Below, in pieces: positions 36,454 through 48,088 of a DNA stretch of 64,000 nt. The notes under the pieces are model-generated. The model was given only the letters and a program-made list of their open reading frames with translations. It did no database searches and was not told the DNA's origin. Numbering within the stretch: the stretch's first letter is position 1; every line of letters begins with the position of its first letter. The DNA is from Lactarius indigo (Eukaryota > Basidiomycota > Agaricomycetes > Russulales > Russulaceae). Made by a program: the position numbers and the translations under genes. Where the stretch lies: assembly GCA_025766275.1 (NCBI GenBank), contig JAFKAC010000155.1:1-64000 (forward strand), given 5' to 3'.

Positions 36454-37442
36454 TTACTCCAAGTATTTCGCCATATTCTCCAGATCAATCAAAGTCTTCA
36501 GGATTGAGTCATTGATTGCTTGAACTCGACCCCGCAGCTCTGTGAGCTCATCCCACACATCAGCAAGTGTCAGCTTGCATCTCTCAATCCTGGACTCGAC
36601 GTTTCCGAGGTCCTCAGGGAGGGGAGACACAGGGATGGTGATGCCCATTCGATGCTTGATTGTACGGGTGGATGGGGGTATCCCCCCAGTTCGTGCACGA
36701 GGGGCGGACCTCCCAGCGGCCTTAACCATTTGTACAGATTAATAGAATAGTCGTATGTAATTGTATATACGTACCTTGCGTTTTGGGGCGTCCGACTGCG
36801 ATGGGGTGATTGCACGCTGAACAGAACTCCCTGGATCATCGACGTCCATCATATCAGCTATCTGTGACTTTTATATGATGCATCAGATAAGCTATAGACG
36901 ATGGGTAATTATCACATACGCTCAGAGCAAGTCCTGCTGACGTTGGGGAACCTGTCGGGGCACCCGCAGTTGGAGCGTCACTTGGTTGATCATCAATAGA
37001 GATGATCTCAGGTGCTGGTGATACAGGCTTAGCAACCACAGTGGGTTCACGGATAACACGTTGTGAGAGTGGGATGCGATCCATAAAGTCTTTGGGTGGA
37101 GAGGGTGTGCGCCTCTTCTTGCGCTTGCCATCATCCTATACAACACACTGTTAGAGTGCTGTCGAATATGTAAATACAGTTACGCACCCGCGGGGTATCC
37201 GAAAGACGTGGCCCAGATGGAATAGGTACGACAGGCGACGGTACCTTGGATAGGAATTCAAAGCCAGTGGACACCCCGGATGCTTCAGAACGCTGTTTCG
37301 ATGGAGGGCCCATAGACTGAGGCTTTGGTGACGCTTGTTGAGACTGCGGGGTTCCTGCAGCTGCACGAGATCGCGAACGCGAACCACGAGAGGTATCAGA
37401 CATACTGGAAAGGGGTCTCTGTGGGATATTGGAGCTCGCCAC
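36454..37442 (-). CDS. KDZ-1 gene B: small Pro/Ser-rich protein with C-terminal coiled coil
   Basis: Four exons, 37442-37188, 37135-36920, 36861-36775 and 36720-36454, join in phase to a 274-residue protein. The N-terminus is Ser/Arg/Pro-rich and looks disordered (SDTSRGSRSRSRAAAG). A basic nuclear-localisation-like run DDGKRKKRRTPSPP follows, and the last 60 residues form a coiled coil (VESRIERCKLTLADVWDELT). No catalytic motif is seen. It is divergently arranged with gene C across about 220 bp, so the two may share a promoter and be co-expressed. Function is unknown; a nuclear partner of the zinc-cluster protein is possible but untested. Confidence 0.7.
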
Positions 37443-37664
37443 CTGCGTAGATATATATCATATCTAGTCACCACAGTCATCGCTTGATTATCGGATCAAT
37501 CGGATATATATTTTCCAAATTTCCTAAATCGGATTTTGGGGTTCCTGGATACCAGAGGAGATCTATAATCAATAGTGGGACCCCCAAACGTTTCAAGGTG
37601 CTTCCGTCTGAGGTGCTTCCATCTGTGACTTCGCTATCATTCACATTAGACACCCCCACGCTCA
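37443..37664. promoter_or_regulatory. Divergent promoter region of KDZ-1 genes B and C
   Basis: The only DNA between the two divergent start codons. A short imperfect tandem (GAGGTGCTTCC-type) lies near 37600. No exact CGG-N5-CCG dyad is in the spacer; the nearest is at 37191-37201, inside gene B. Confidence 0.5.
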
Positions 37665-39402
37665 ATGGGTAGGAAAGGCCCATCCGAATTGACAAAGCAT
37701 GAAGTTCAGTTGCTCACCATAGCAGCTAAGTTCATGGCTGCCATGAAACGTGTGGAGGAGACTGGTCCGTCACCAATGGAGCTGGACATAATGGATACAA
37801 AGATCAACCAAGAAGTGGTGAGTCAATTTAATATCCTCAACGCATATGCGATGTATCTAATGGTATGCTATTCAGAGAACCATTAATTCGATATTTGCGG
37901 GCTATGGGATACATTCCAAGACCCCCTGTGTCCATCCGATCATCCAGGTCATTGGGACCGAGTGGCAGTCAGCTGCAATAGAGGACCGCTACCCTGATTG
38001 GTTCATACTAACAACTGAATACATTACTACGCTTTGTGAATATGTATCGTCGGAGAACCCGGACTGGCACCTCAAACTCTCATCCCTTGATCTGAACTCA
38101 TATCTGGATGGCCTCCATCCGAGCAAGATGTGGTGGCTCGAAGAGAACACCATACCACAGATGCCCTCAGAATGTGTGTCAGATATATTGTATCAATTCA
38201 TACCTATTCACATCCTCATGCACAGCTACAGTTGACAATCTCCCATCCCAGTCGTCGTCTTCACGATTGACACTTGCCCCTCCTTCCGCCTCCACGGACC
38301 CCCCGGAACCCCCGGACCCCCCGGCCACCCCCCCACCTGTACACAATACACGAGGCACAGTAAAGGCACGTGCCATACAGACACGTTCGTCGGACCGCCC
38401 AGCCGATGCTCCATCCAAACGCCACACTGCTCCATATGTGCTGCGAGGAACGAAACGCGATTCACCGGGCAACCCGGGAGAAGCATCCGAAACGGTCCCA
38501 CATCAGAACCCCCCCGTTCCACGTGTCGAAGTGGAGCAGGCATCTCCCTTTCGACCCACACAACGTCAGCGTACGGATGCTGGTGATATTGTTGCCTATG
38601 GGAATGTAAGTATTCTTATTCCATCCTCCTGCATCCAAATAACGATCTGATGTATATGTGCACTACTTGTAGGACCGCTGTGGCCCCTGCATCCATTTTG
38701 GGGATTCTGAATGCAAAGCCCAGGCCAATAAGCGGTCAATTGCATGTGTGAAGTGTGCGCAGAGGCACAAGCCATGTGAACCCCCTGCGACGTGGGCCAT
38801 CCCGCTGCATCGTGCAATGGAGGCCAGATCAACACCATCGATGGGAGCGGGGTCCCCGGGTACGTCCCACCTGTTTTCTGCAAGTGTAAACGAAACCCAC
38901 ATGCATCACACACCTAGTAGGAAGCTTCGGGGACTCCTGCGTTGATGCACTGGAGCGCAAAGTGGAGTCATTGACATCGAAACTTGGTGATGTCACTCAG
39001 ACAGTAGACCGTGTGCTATTTGAGGTCGTAAACACACGCCAGGATTCGCATGACACACGGCTTATGGTTGGGAAACTCCTGTCTCACCAGGGTATCGAAT
39101 TGACATCGATTCCTGGTGTCGGGATGCCCCCCACCAATCGTCGCTCAGTATCCCTTGGTGTCCAGTCGACCTCATCAGTTGGAGCACATATGTCTGGCCT
39201 CACTCTCTCTGACATTCGGCCTCCTTCTTCCCTTTCAAGTGCACCCCCAAGCCGCTCTCGCCAACCATCAGGTAAGCACTTATATCATCTGAATCGGAAA
39301 CACAGGCTCATCCACATTACAGGGGAGAGCGTTGCCTCAGGGGGACGTCTGACCCCATCTGGAATATCTGGTGGGTCATCATCGGCTGGTCCTGTGGCTT
39401 AG
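37665..39402 (+). CDS. KDZ-1 gene C: Zn2Cys6-like zinc-cluster protein with coiled coil
   Basis: Six exons, 37665-37817, 37948-38173, 38226-38605, 38673-38859, 38918-39271 and 39323-39402, join in phase. The N-terminal quarter is a helical, Trp-rich region (VIGTEWQSAAIEDRYPDWFI). A long disordered Pro/Ser region follows. The central cysteine cluster, from RCGPCIHFGDSEC to ACVKCAQRHKPC, has spacing C-x2-C-x7-C-x10-C-x2-C-x6-C, close to the fungal Zn2Cys6 DNA-binding motif (usually x6 in the first loop). A heptad-like coiled coil (ALERKVESLTSKLGDVTQTV) follows, as in dimeric zinc-cluster factors, then a Ser-rich tail. Zinc-cluster dimers of this kind recognise paired CGG triplets, and the element is studded with CGG-N5-CCG. 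DNA binding is inferred. Confidence 0.78.
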
Positions 39403-40404
39403 AATGGAGTGTTTCGATTTAAATGATGTATACTATTCTGTAAACGCATGTTCGGGAGGTCCGGCCCATTGAGGGTCGAAATATATGATGTGTCAGGACT
39501 GTTTGCATGTGACCATATCAACGTAATAATCACCATGTGATCCAGTGACTAAGGGGCCTTCGTTTCGAATATATGATGACTTGTATTTGAAGCAGGCGTG
39601 ATACGTGTGATGTGTCGGGGTCCCCGCTTCTATGAATAGGAGAGCATCATGTGGTATTGGGGGATACCTGATGACGTGTCATGTGGGACTGTATCTAGAT
39701 TTACATTTTCCATATGCAACAGTTTGGGGTCCCTGTATCAATGTATGATGGGAAGGTGTCATGTGATGTGTCAGGAGGTCCGCTCAATTGGATATGCTGA
39801 TTGAAGCGTTGTGTGGGACTGTATTACAATTGCTACCTGGTACACATAAAACATGTTTTACATATGCAACAGTCCAGAACCCTGCTTCAATATGTTTGTT
39901 ATTTCCTTGTGGTATATCTGAAGGTCTATGTGACATCTGCATCAAACAATCAAATATATTTGTTACATATATGCGTACAGTGTGGCGGGGACCCCGCTGT
40001 AATGCATGGGATATCCGTATGTGGTTTGGTGGGTATTGTGATACCTGTATTAGATGTAATGCTACAGGGATTCGCGAAACACGTATGGGAGATAGTTGTG
40101 CGATTAGATGGGGAGTCCGGCATGATACTAGATGGCATACACAATGCTCCTACATATGAGGCAAACATGTAACTGTGTTCCACACATGATAGTTCAATTA
40201 GGGGATATTTATACCGTGTAACAGCTAGACTACATTATACACCATGCAGCCATCCACATCCAAAGTAAAATGTATGCCCTCCATTTCAGGTACTTCCATG
40301 AATATTCACTAATTGCCACTATCCCAGGAACCCACCATAAGAATCAGAAAACCCACTTGAGGGATAGGCGGACTCCCCAAGCATACTCCAAACATCCACC
40401 CACC
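39403..40404. other. KDZ-1 spacer between genes C and D
   Basis: About 1 kb without a supported gene. It is notable for a run of dyads: exact CGG-N5-CCG at 39453-39463, 39616-39626 and 39986-39996, plus decayed forms near 39773, 40109 and 40370. Each sits in AT-rich DNA with recurring ATGTGATGTGTC-like text. This may be a regulatory region of the downstream genes. Confidence 0.6.
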
Positions 40405-40851
40405 ATGTTTTCCGATCCAGTTGATAGCTCTTCCTCCGATGCAATGTCATTTGATGAAGATGACATGTATGGATCAGATTCTAATGCTGAAACCATTAAC
40501 CTGAAACCTGACTCCATTGAACCACATTCCCCTGCCCATGTGGACCATGCAAGTCTGCCCAATGACCATATGGTATGTACACGATAATATGGAACCACTT
40601 AACATGTCTGACATGGTCAGGAGCATGCAGACCTCATATTGGAGACAGAGGAGATGTGCATGGATCTTAAGGATATCTCCCTTATGGTAAGGGCACTATG
40701 TGAAACAGAGGGAATCAATATGTCACAAACGACAAGTGAAACACAAGATGGACAGTATCAAGGTCACTCCCCACATGCATCAGAGATGGCATCAGGATCT
40801 GAAGGTGTTGATAATGGTAGCGGTAGTTTCGGAGCACCCGAAATGACATAG
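40405..40851 (+). CDS. KDZ-1 gene D: small acidic protein
   Basis: Two exons, 40405-40572 and 40621-40851, join in phase to 132 residues. The protein is rich in Ser, Asp and Glu (SSSDAMSFDEDDMYGSDSNA) with a short helical middle (EHADLILETEEMCMDLKDIS) and a Gly/Ser tail. It has no cysteine cluster or catalytic motif. It lies 210 bp upstream of the transposase start on the same strand. No family is recognised. It could be an accessory or anti-silencing protein, or a spurious model. Confidence 0.5.
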
Positions 40852-41060
40852 AACAGATGATGGTATTCCTATCAGATACACTCCACAGTTTCAGATTAGA
40901 ATTGGGTACACATTCTTCAGGTGTATGATTGTGCAGCGAGCCCAATATTCCAATGTGTAGAATATCCAAGGTGTTGTAAATGTATTTAATGCGTGAAAGG
41001 ATTGATGCTGTCCCAATTGCTATCATCCATATCCTCCTAACTCCATTGAAACTGTCTATC

Positions 41061-44000
41061 ATGCCTCGCAAGAACACCTTTACCATTCCTATGGGAGATG
41101 TCTCTGAGGTTGTCTCTAAAACATCAAAGTCTAAGCGGGGACTCCGAACCACTGTGAAGGAGGTCCCATTCCATTCTTCAAAGCAGAAGAAGTCAGGCCA
41201 GGCTTCAAACCAAGCTACAATAGTTGAGGAGCAGTCATCCAAGCAACAAACGCAGGGGGTTCAGGAGTCACATACCCTTCAACCCATAGAACCATATGAA
41301 GCTGACATGCAAGACCTTTAACTTGATGACACACAACCCCAACCACATGTATGCGACACAATACCCTTCATCATCCATCAAATACTGATCATTTACAGAC
41401 ACCATTGCGGACACATATGGGCCAATGGATAGACATCCGGAGCAGATATCTTCACCTGTTACTAGAGATGGAGGGTTTGACAAGGGCCCCAAAATGCTCC
41501 ATGTGCACCATGTCAATGCAGATCAAGTGTTCCGACTGTGTTGGAGGTAACTACTTTTGCAAGGAATGTTGCCTTCAAATACATACAAGATCCCCATTCC
41601 ATCGGATGTCCCGCTGGACTGGCACACACTTTGCACCAATATCATTAATATCAATTGGATTTAAGCTCTGTTTGGGTCATGATGGAAAGCCATGCCCACT
41701 TACAGTAGAGGTATGAATACATCAGTCCTATGAAATGTCATATGCACTTATCTATACCCAGGGAGTTCAAGCAGCTAAAGAGCCACAGACAAGCAGGCGG
41801 AGGTCCCGACACACTCGGTCTACATCACTAATATCTGTTGAGGAGGAGCAGGCCCATTCCTTGGGAGGCCCGCAACCTCCTTTGCAAGCTCTTGAGGATA
41901 TGCATGGGATTTCAGACACATTGTATGACTTTCCTGGGGATGTGTTGGATCCCTCTGAGGGAAACACAAGACGCACACGGACTGCAAAGTCAGGCAATCC
42001 ACTGATCACAATTGTCAATCAGACAGGTGTCTTTGATATGGATGTACTCTTCTGCATATGCCCCAATGCTGGTGCCGATGATGAGCAACTACTCCAAGCT
42101 GGAATATTTCCTTCAACCTTCAAGCAGATTGAGACTGCATTTACCTTCTCAGTTCTGGATGACTTCTTGGCTGACAACCTGGAGTGCAAGACAACTGCAC
42201 AACAGTACTACTCTAAGCTTCAGAGCATCACCAATCGGATGTTCCCTGACCATGTCCCAGTATGTTACAATGCCATCCCAGCACCACATACTGTATCACT
42301 GATAAACATTTACAGAATCTCTACAAACAGCTCTTGAGAGCATCCAGGCAATGGCGAGATTTAAGGAATAGGATTCAGAATGGTCTGGGACATCTCCAAG
42401 TCGGGGACCCCGCTAATGATGGATCCATGGCCATATTCTGTCCAGCCTGTCCACAGCCAGGTATCAATCTACCTGATGATTGGAAGGACAGATATAATGA
42501 TGAACCGTATGCATTCATTAAACATGTCAAATATCCCATTGTTGACTTGCTCAAAGGAATCAGCTCATCCGAACATTTATAATGGATGGTAACTTCTCAG
42601 CAGAGCATATGAGATGCAGAACTGGGGAAGCGGACATTCCGCTGTCGGCAGGGATGGCCTTCATGGCAAATCCCAATTCATATAAGGCTCACCTGCATAG
42701 TGGGCAAGAGATTTCCCAGGTATGTCAGATACTATTGACAGTGACTGTTGTCTTATATTCTCATAGCCCAGCACATGTAACACATATAGGGCCATTGAAC
42801 AGGCCAATTCAAGTCGTCCACACCTTGATGTTACAGGCATCGGGGCAACCGCATGCTGTCATGGATTCTTTGTCCCTACATCTGTAGTTGACTTCCAGAA
42901 GGGAGAGAGGTATGTCCAATGTTTAAAGACTCTAGGTGTGGATATGACATCGCTCTTATGCTAGGCAAATAAATATGGACTATAGCCTTTGCAAGGCCCT
43001 CTCCTACAACATGGAGGACATCCCTGTGGCCCTGGTTATGTATGACATCATGTGCCAATATGGTGTCCACTTCAGGGAAAGGGTGGAAAAGAGCCCAGAG
43101 TTATCTCTGTCTAGCTCTTTACAACTTCGGACTGGGATTGGCCTCTTTCATATTCATGGCCATCAAGATTCATGCTTACCCCGCTTTTCACCAAGCTATA
43201 TTCCTGGAGCGAAGCAGGTGGATGGGGAGATCATTGAGACATTGTGGGCACCACTCAATAATATCTCACGGAGTATCCGTGGGATGTCCCTGGCCCATCG
43301 CCAGGAGGTCTTGGATGCACACATGAACCATTCCAATTGGAAGAAGATGGTCCGCATTGGTCTGTCACATCCATATCCATGCTACATTCTAATATAATAA
43401 TCCATGTTCCAGTTCCATCACTTCTGAAGCGGTGGAAGCGCATGGAAACTGGAATAGATCTCAGTGCTGAGACATTCAATACACTCAATGCACGCTTCAG
43501 GAAGAAGACCAAGCGATGGCTTGAGGCAGAGAACCATGCTCAATCTAACAGGTATGAAGACCCTACTTTAATGGACATATATGATACAGCATCATCCAAA
43601 GGTATTGTTACCCAATAAACCAATCTATTCTACACTGATGAATATCATTAGCTCCCTCTCGTGCAGAAATCCAGCAACAACTGATTTCAGAGGAAAGTAG
43701 AGATATTACTACTCATGGGCAAACATCTTGGATTTCTTGTGGGATAAAGATTCAGGAGCTACAGTTGGTCCCTTCAATGGTATATGTGACTGTTGGCTGA
43801 CGTCCTGTGAAGACTGGCCATCAGATATCAACTACGGGCATATGGTCCAAAGATCAACACAGAGGAGGTCCAAGTCATTGAAAATAAGCGGAGTCGCCTC
43901 CAGAAGCTCATTGACATATTTGAGCATCAGGGAGATTCTTTCCTCCTCCAACAGAAACTCACAGATGATTCCCCAATATCACCATTGGGTAATTATGAAG

Positions 44001-44931
44001 AGTACGACCATGTGGATGATCTCGGACCTCCCGATAATACAGATGACAATCATTCAGGTCATGATTTCCATCATCACACTCATCAGGCATTGGATGGATC
44101 TGGGATGGATGGCATCAATCCAGAAGATCTTCCCATTCTTCTTCCCTCATCCCTTGGATGGGAATGGTGTGTCAAGCATGGAGCCCAATCTCTTGCCAGG
44201 AAGGAGGTACAGCTACGCCATGCACAAGCCAGTGATTCCATTCACAGGATCCGCCTTGCCCTTGGATTCAAGTCAGCTCTGTTCCACACTCAGGTTAGAC
44301 CTGCTAACACACAGCAGACAAAGACCCGTGCTTGGAATGCCATACACAGTGTTGATACTACTGTCCATGAGCATGCACGCATATACAGCATGGCACGTGA
44401 TGCATACCGGAGTCTCCGACAGGCATCAATGAATCTACAGGACCTTCCAAGATTACGTGCAGAGGACTTCCATGTAGCAACCTTGGTTCTTGGATCAGAG
44501 CCAATAGGACAGCATAACAAGCAAACATCCTGGATCTGGGGGTTTGGCCACACTGTTGAAGATGATGGAACATGGATGGATGATTGTAGGTTCTCATATT
44601 CATCAGTGCTTATATTGATGGACTCAATTATTTAACAGTTGAAAGGGTTCATTGGCTCCGTGCAAGGGCACAGTTTGAACGATGGTTGGAGGAGCAGCAC
44701 AGCATCCATAATGAAGCTGAATGGGTCCCTGCATACTTCCATGCCAAGGCAAAGATGTGGAAGAAGCTCATGACCATTGCTGCACAGGATTCGCTTAAGG
44801 GGCACCAAGCATATGCATCATATCAGATGCATGCATGGGAAGAACTCTCCAGAAGCTCAGTTAAGGCCCTCACCCCAATCACAGATGCTCCATTAAAGCA
44901 TTGTAAAGTTAAATCAATCCACTTGTTCTAA
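41061..44931 (+). pseudogene. KDZ-1 transposase with CxC2-type cysteine cluster; one in-frame TAA
   Basis: Exons read by phase: 41061-41348, 41399-41710, 41762-42259, 42316-42525, 42564-42719, 42767-42909, 42965-43359, 43413-43601, 43652 to about 43770, about 43790-44585 and 44639-44931. The N-terminal basic region is followed by the cysteine cluster (CSMC, CSDCVGGNYFCKECCLQIH, then PFHRMSRWTGTHF). The core has FIMDGNFSAEHM, CNTYRAIEQAN, ATACCHGFFVP, SVVDFQKGER, VMYDIMCQYG, LFHIHGHQDSCLPRFSP and QVDGEIIETLWAPLNNISRS, the hallmark KDZ segments with the acidic catalytic residues. The C-terminus has VERVHWLRARAQFERWLEE. TAA at 41319-41321 interrupts exon 1 in phase (probably CAA to TAA), upstream of all domains. 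One intron near 43770-43790 could not be resolved. Otherwise the frame is intact. Confidence 0.88.
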
Positions 44932-45468
44932 CACATGCATTCCCATTATTTTACATATGGATAGATGTCAGTTCTTTGCAGGATATCCATACTCTTATGT
45001 TAATATATTCAGATGGATAGAAGTATGTATATGGTGACATTGACGGAGTGTCCGACTCTGCTACAATCATAGATCCACTGGACACATATGGATACCAGCC
45101 AATGCAAGGTGTATTCTTGGGTATATTAGCTGGTTAGGCACCGAGTCATGTCCATTCATGAGGGATGGTATCTTCCAACCCCTTCACATTTGTATAGCCT
45201 TTCTATATCTATTCATTCTATGTGAATATTACCCTCAATCAAATAATGATCACGACCACTGATTCCAACTCCTGGAGTAGTAAGGACTTATTACAATTTC
45301 ATCCAAACTCTCTAAACATCTTATTGACTTGTTTCACAATCAACAGACCATAAAAGCATACCCCCACATCCATTCACTGAGTTCCTTTTGTCATCCCTTG
45401 TATATCCATATTCCCTGTACTTCCTGTCACTAATATGTGTTACTATGAGGCATGTTTCGACTTGTGTG
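44932..45468. other. KDZ-1 right subterminal non-coding region
   Basis: 3' flank of the transposase gene. It is inversely similar to 32821-33442 and carries a dyad at 45044-45054. No gene is seen. Confidence 0.7.
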
Positions 45469-45635
45469 TGCTAATAATCGAAAAGCGGACACCCCGCTTC
45501 CAGCCGGCGCCGGTTGGACTATCAATTACGTCGGATTCTCTGACGTTGGCCGGCGCCGGCTGAGTATGAATTACAGAAGATTCTCACCGTCGGCTGGGGG
45601 TATCAATTACATAAGCCACCGCTGATCATTATGTG
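45469..45635 (-). repeat. KDZ-1 right terminal inverted repeat
   Basis: 167 bp, the inverted copy of 32654-32820, with the dyad CGG-ACACC-CCG at 45486-45496. Its outer end reads CACATAATGATCAGCGGTGG on the minus strand. Confidence 0.93.
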
Positions 45636-48088
45636 GTGAAACAGCATGGCTTCTAGTATTGGCGTTATGGGATGCAGCGTGGCGCGGATGGGTCTGGTGT
45701 TGACTTTGTTTCGCTGGCACTCCGCGCAGCCTTGCACGTATTCGTATACGTCCTTTCGTAGTCACGGCCACCAGTAGTGTCTTTCTAAGATTCGCTGTGT
45801 CCTCGCGATCCCAGGATGGCCGTGTATTGGCAGGTCGTGGTGATCGTGTATCAGCACTCAGTAAGTTGATGCGGGTCCCGTTATTACGAACTTGCCATCC
45901 TTGTACCACTCTCCTTCTATCTTCTTGAGGTTGTGGGGGTCCGCCCATATCTTGACCACTTTTTCGTCCTGTTGGTGGCGTGGTTGTAGCAAGTTCGGGT
46001 TTGCGATGAAGGTGCGGGCTGTGTTCAAGGTTCGTACAAAGACTTCGGGGGGTAGAACCACTACTTCGCTGTTGTCCTCAACCCCTTGGTTGTAATCTGG
46101 CCTGCGCGACAGGGCGTCGGCCCTTCCGTTATTCTTCCCCTTGATGTGATGAATTTCGAAATCGTATTCAGAGAGTTCGAGCACTTCCCTAGCAACACGC
46201 CTGCTGATCTTTTGCGGTGACTTCCAATATTGCAGGTTTAGGTGATCCGAATAGATTTTGATTTTGTGAGGAGCTCCAGCAAGTAGCGGTCTCCAATTCC
46301 GCAAAGCTTTGACTATTGCGAGTAGTTCCAAGTCGTAGATGTCATAATTTCTCTCGGCTTCGGAGAGCGTGGCAGAGTAATAGCCTATGGGATGTCGCTT
46401 GCCGTCAGATTTTCTTTGTAGTAAAACTGCTCCCACCGCGTAGCCTGAGGCATCTACTTCCAGTTCAAACGGGTCCTGAAGGACAGGGTGCGCTAATACT
46501 GGTTCCTCCGTGACGAGGTTCTTCAGCGTGTTAAATGCCTTATCCTCTTCCGCCGTCCATCGCCACTCCTCGTCTTTTCGTGTCAGCTTAGTCAGTGGCT
46601 TGGCGTGATTAGCGAAACCGCGAATGAAAAGTCTGTAAAAGTTGCAAAAGCCTAGGAAGGATCGCACATCCTTGACCTTTGTTGGCGTTGGCCAGTCTTT
46701 GATGCCTTGAACTTTTACGGGGTCCATACAAGTTACCCCCCTTTCAAGGATTACCCCCAGGTAATCCATTCGCGGTTGGTGGAATAGACACTTTTCGAGC
46801 TTGAAGTAGAGATCGTGCTCCTCCGCGACATGCAGGACGTCGCACACAGCGGCGATATGAGCTGGGAGGTTGAAATCGAAATGAGTAGCGATGCCGATGT
46901 CATCCATGTAAACACGTATCGTGGTGCCCAGACATTCGTGCTTTGCTATCGTGTCGCGATAGATGTGATTCATCATCGCTTGAAAGGTGGCAGGGGAGTT
47001 GGTGAGGCCAAAGAACATAACCATCGGCTCGAAGAGACCGAATTTGGTCTTGAACGCCGCTTTCTCCTGGTCTCCGTCGCGTATGCGTATGTTGTTGTAC
47101 CCCCAGCGGATGTCGAGTTTGGTATAAATATGTGCGTTGCTGAGGTCGAGAATAAGGTCCTGAATCAGGGGTAGCGGGTATTGATTGCGTATAGTGTGCG
47201 AGTTAATGACCCGGTAGTCCTGTACCGGGCGTAGTTTTCCGTCCTTCTTTTTGATAAAGAAAAAGGAGGAAGCGTACGGTGAGATAGAGGGACGCAGATA
47301 CCCCTGTTTTAGTTTCTCCTCCAGAAATTCCTTGAGCTCGCCTTCTTCTTTCTGTGTCATTGGGTATACTTTGCAGTCGATGGCAGCCGGCGCGGATGGT
47401 TTGAAGTCAATCGCATGATCCCAGGGCCTAGCCAGGGGAAAGCGGTGTGATGCCTGTTCACTGAAGAGTTTGCTGAACGTTTCATACTCTGGGGGAAGCG
47501 CGGCTGCCGTTTGTTGTTGTTTTGCTGATATAGCCAGCTCCGTCGAGGTAGTGGCGCGTGCGAAGGTTTCTTCGGTTAATTCTTGTATAATGGCTTCCTT
47601 CTCCGCCGTAATCAGAGCTCGAATGGCGGTTGTGAAGAGTAACTGTTCGGTCGTAGCCAGTACGACAGGCTGCATGTCGGGGTGCATTGTCGCAGCTGCC
47701 CAACAGATGGTGGGTTCGAAGGCGCTCAACCATGGGTAGCCCAGCACCATGTCTTCGCTTCCTAAGTCGGTGACCAGAAAGGTCATCCGCTTTATCTGTC
47801 CACGTGTTTTTACTTCCAGGTTGACATAATGAGTGATCAACCCAGCTTTGTTTTCCGTGTTGTCTATATTCCATATTTTACAGGGTGTTTCTAGTTGTTG
47901 CACCAGGATGCCGGCCCATGCTGCCATGCTTGGTCGAATAAAGTTATCGGTCGCGCCAGAGTCGACTAATGTGTTGGTTTCAGTCATTTTGTAATTTGTT
48001 CGGACAGTCACTGGAATTCGTAGAGATCGATAGCGTGTTGTCACAATTACAGAATTACATTGTAAGGCCCTCACCCAGACTGACGGGT

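Larger units (their letters stand above)
32654..45635. mobile_element. KDZ-1: 13-kb KDZ-class DNA transposon with five genes
   Basis: Flanked by the 7-bp TSD GTGAAAC (32647-32653, 45636-45642) inside Gypsy-1 integrase. It has 167-bp near-identical TIRs, then weaker inverted similarity that continues several hundred bp inward. Termini are CAGCCAATGG (left) and CACATAATGA (right, reversed). It carries genes A and B on the minus strand and C, D and the transposase on the plus strand, with a divergent B/C promoter near 37443-37664. At least 19 exact CGG-N5-CCG dyads are spread over the element. It is the youngest layer in this branch of the nest. Confidence 0.92.

Noticed and set aside
32654..45635. 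A TET/JBP oxygenase gene, often linked to KDZ transposases in Agaricomycetes
   Set aside because: I looked for the HxD...H...R oxygenase pattern in genes A to D and found none. No such gene is in this copy.
45607..45948. Separate ORF next to the KDZ-1 right end
   Set aside because: It is an alternative frame over the Gypsy-1 integrase zinc domain. The true frame is visible with two TGA codons.
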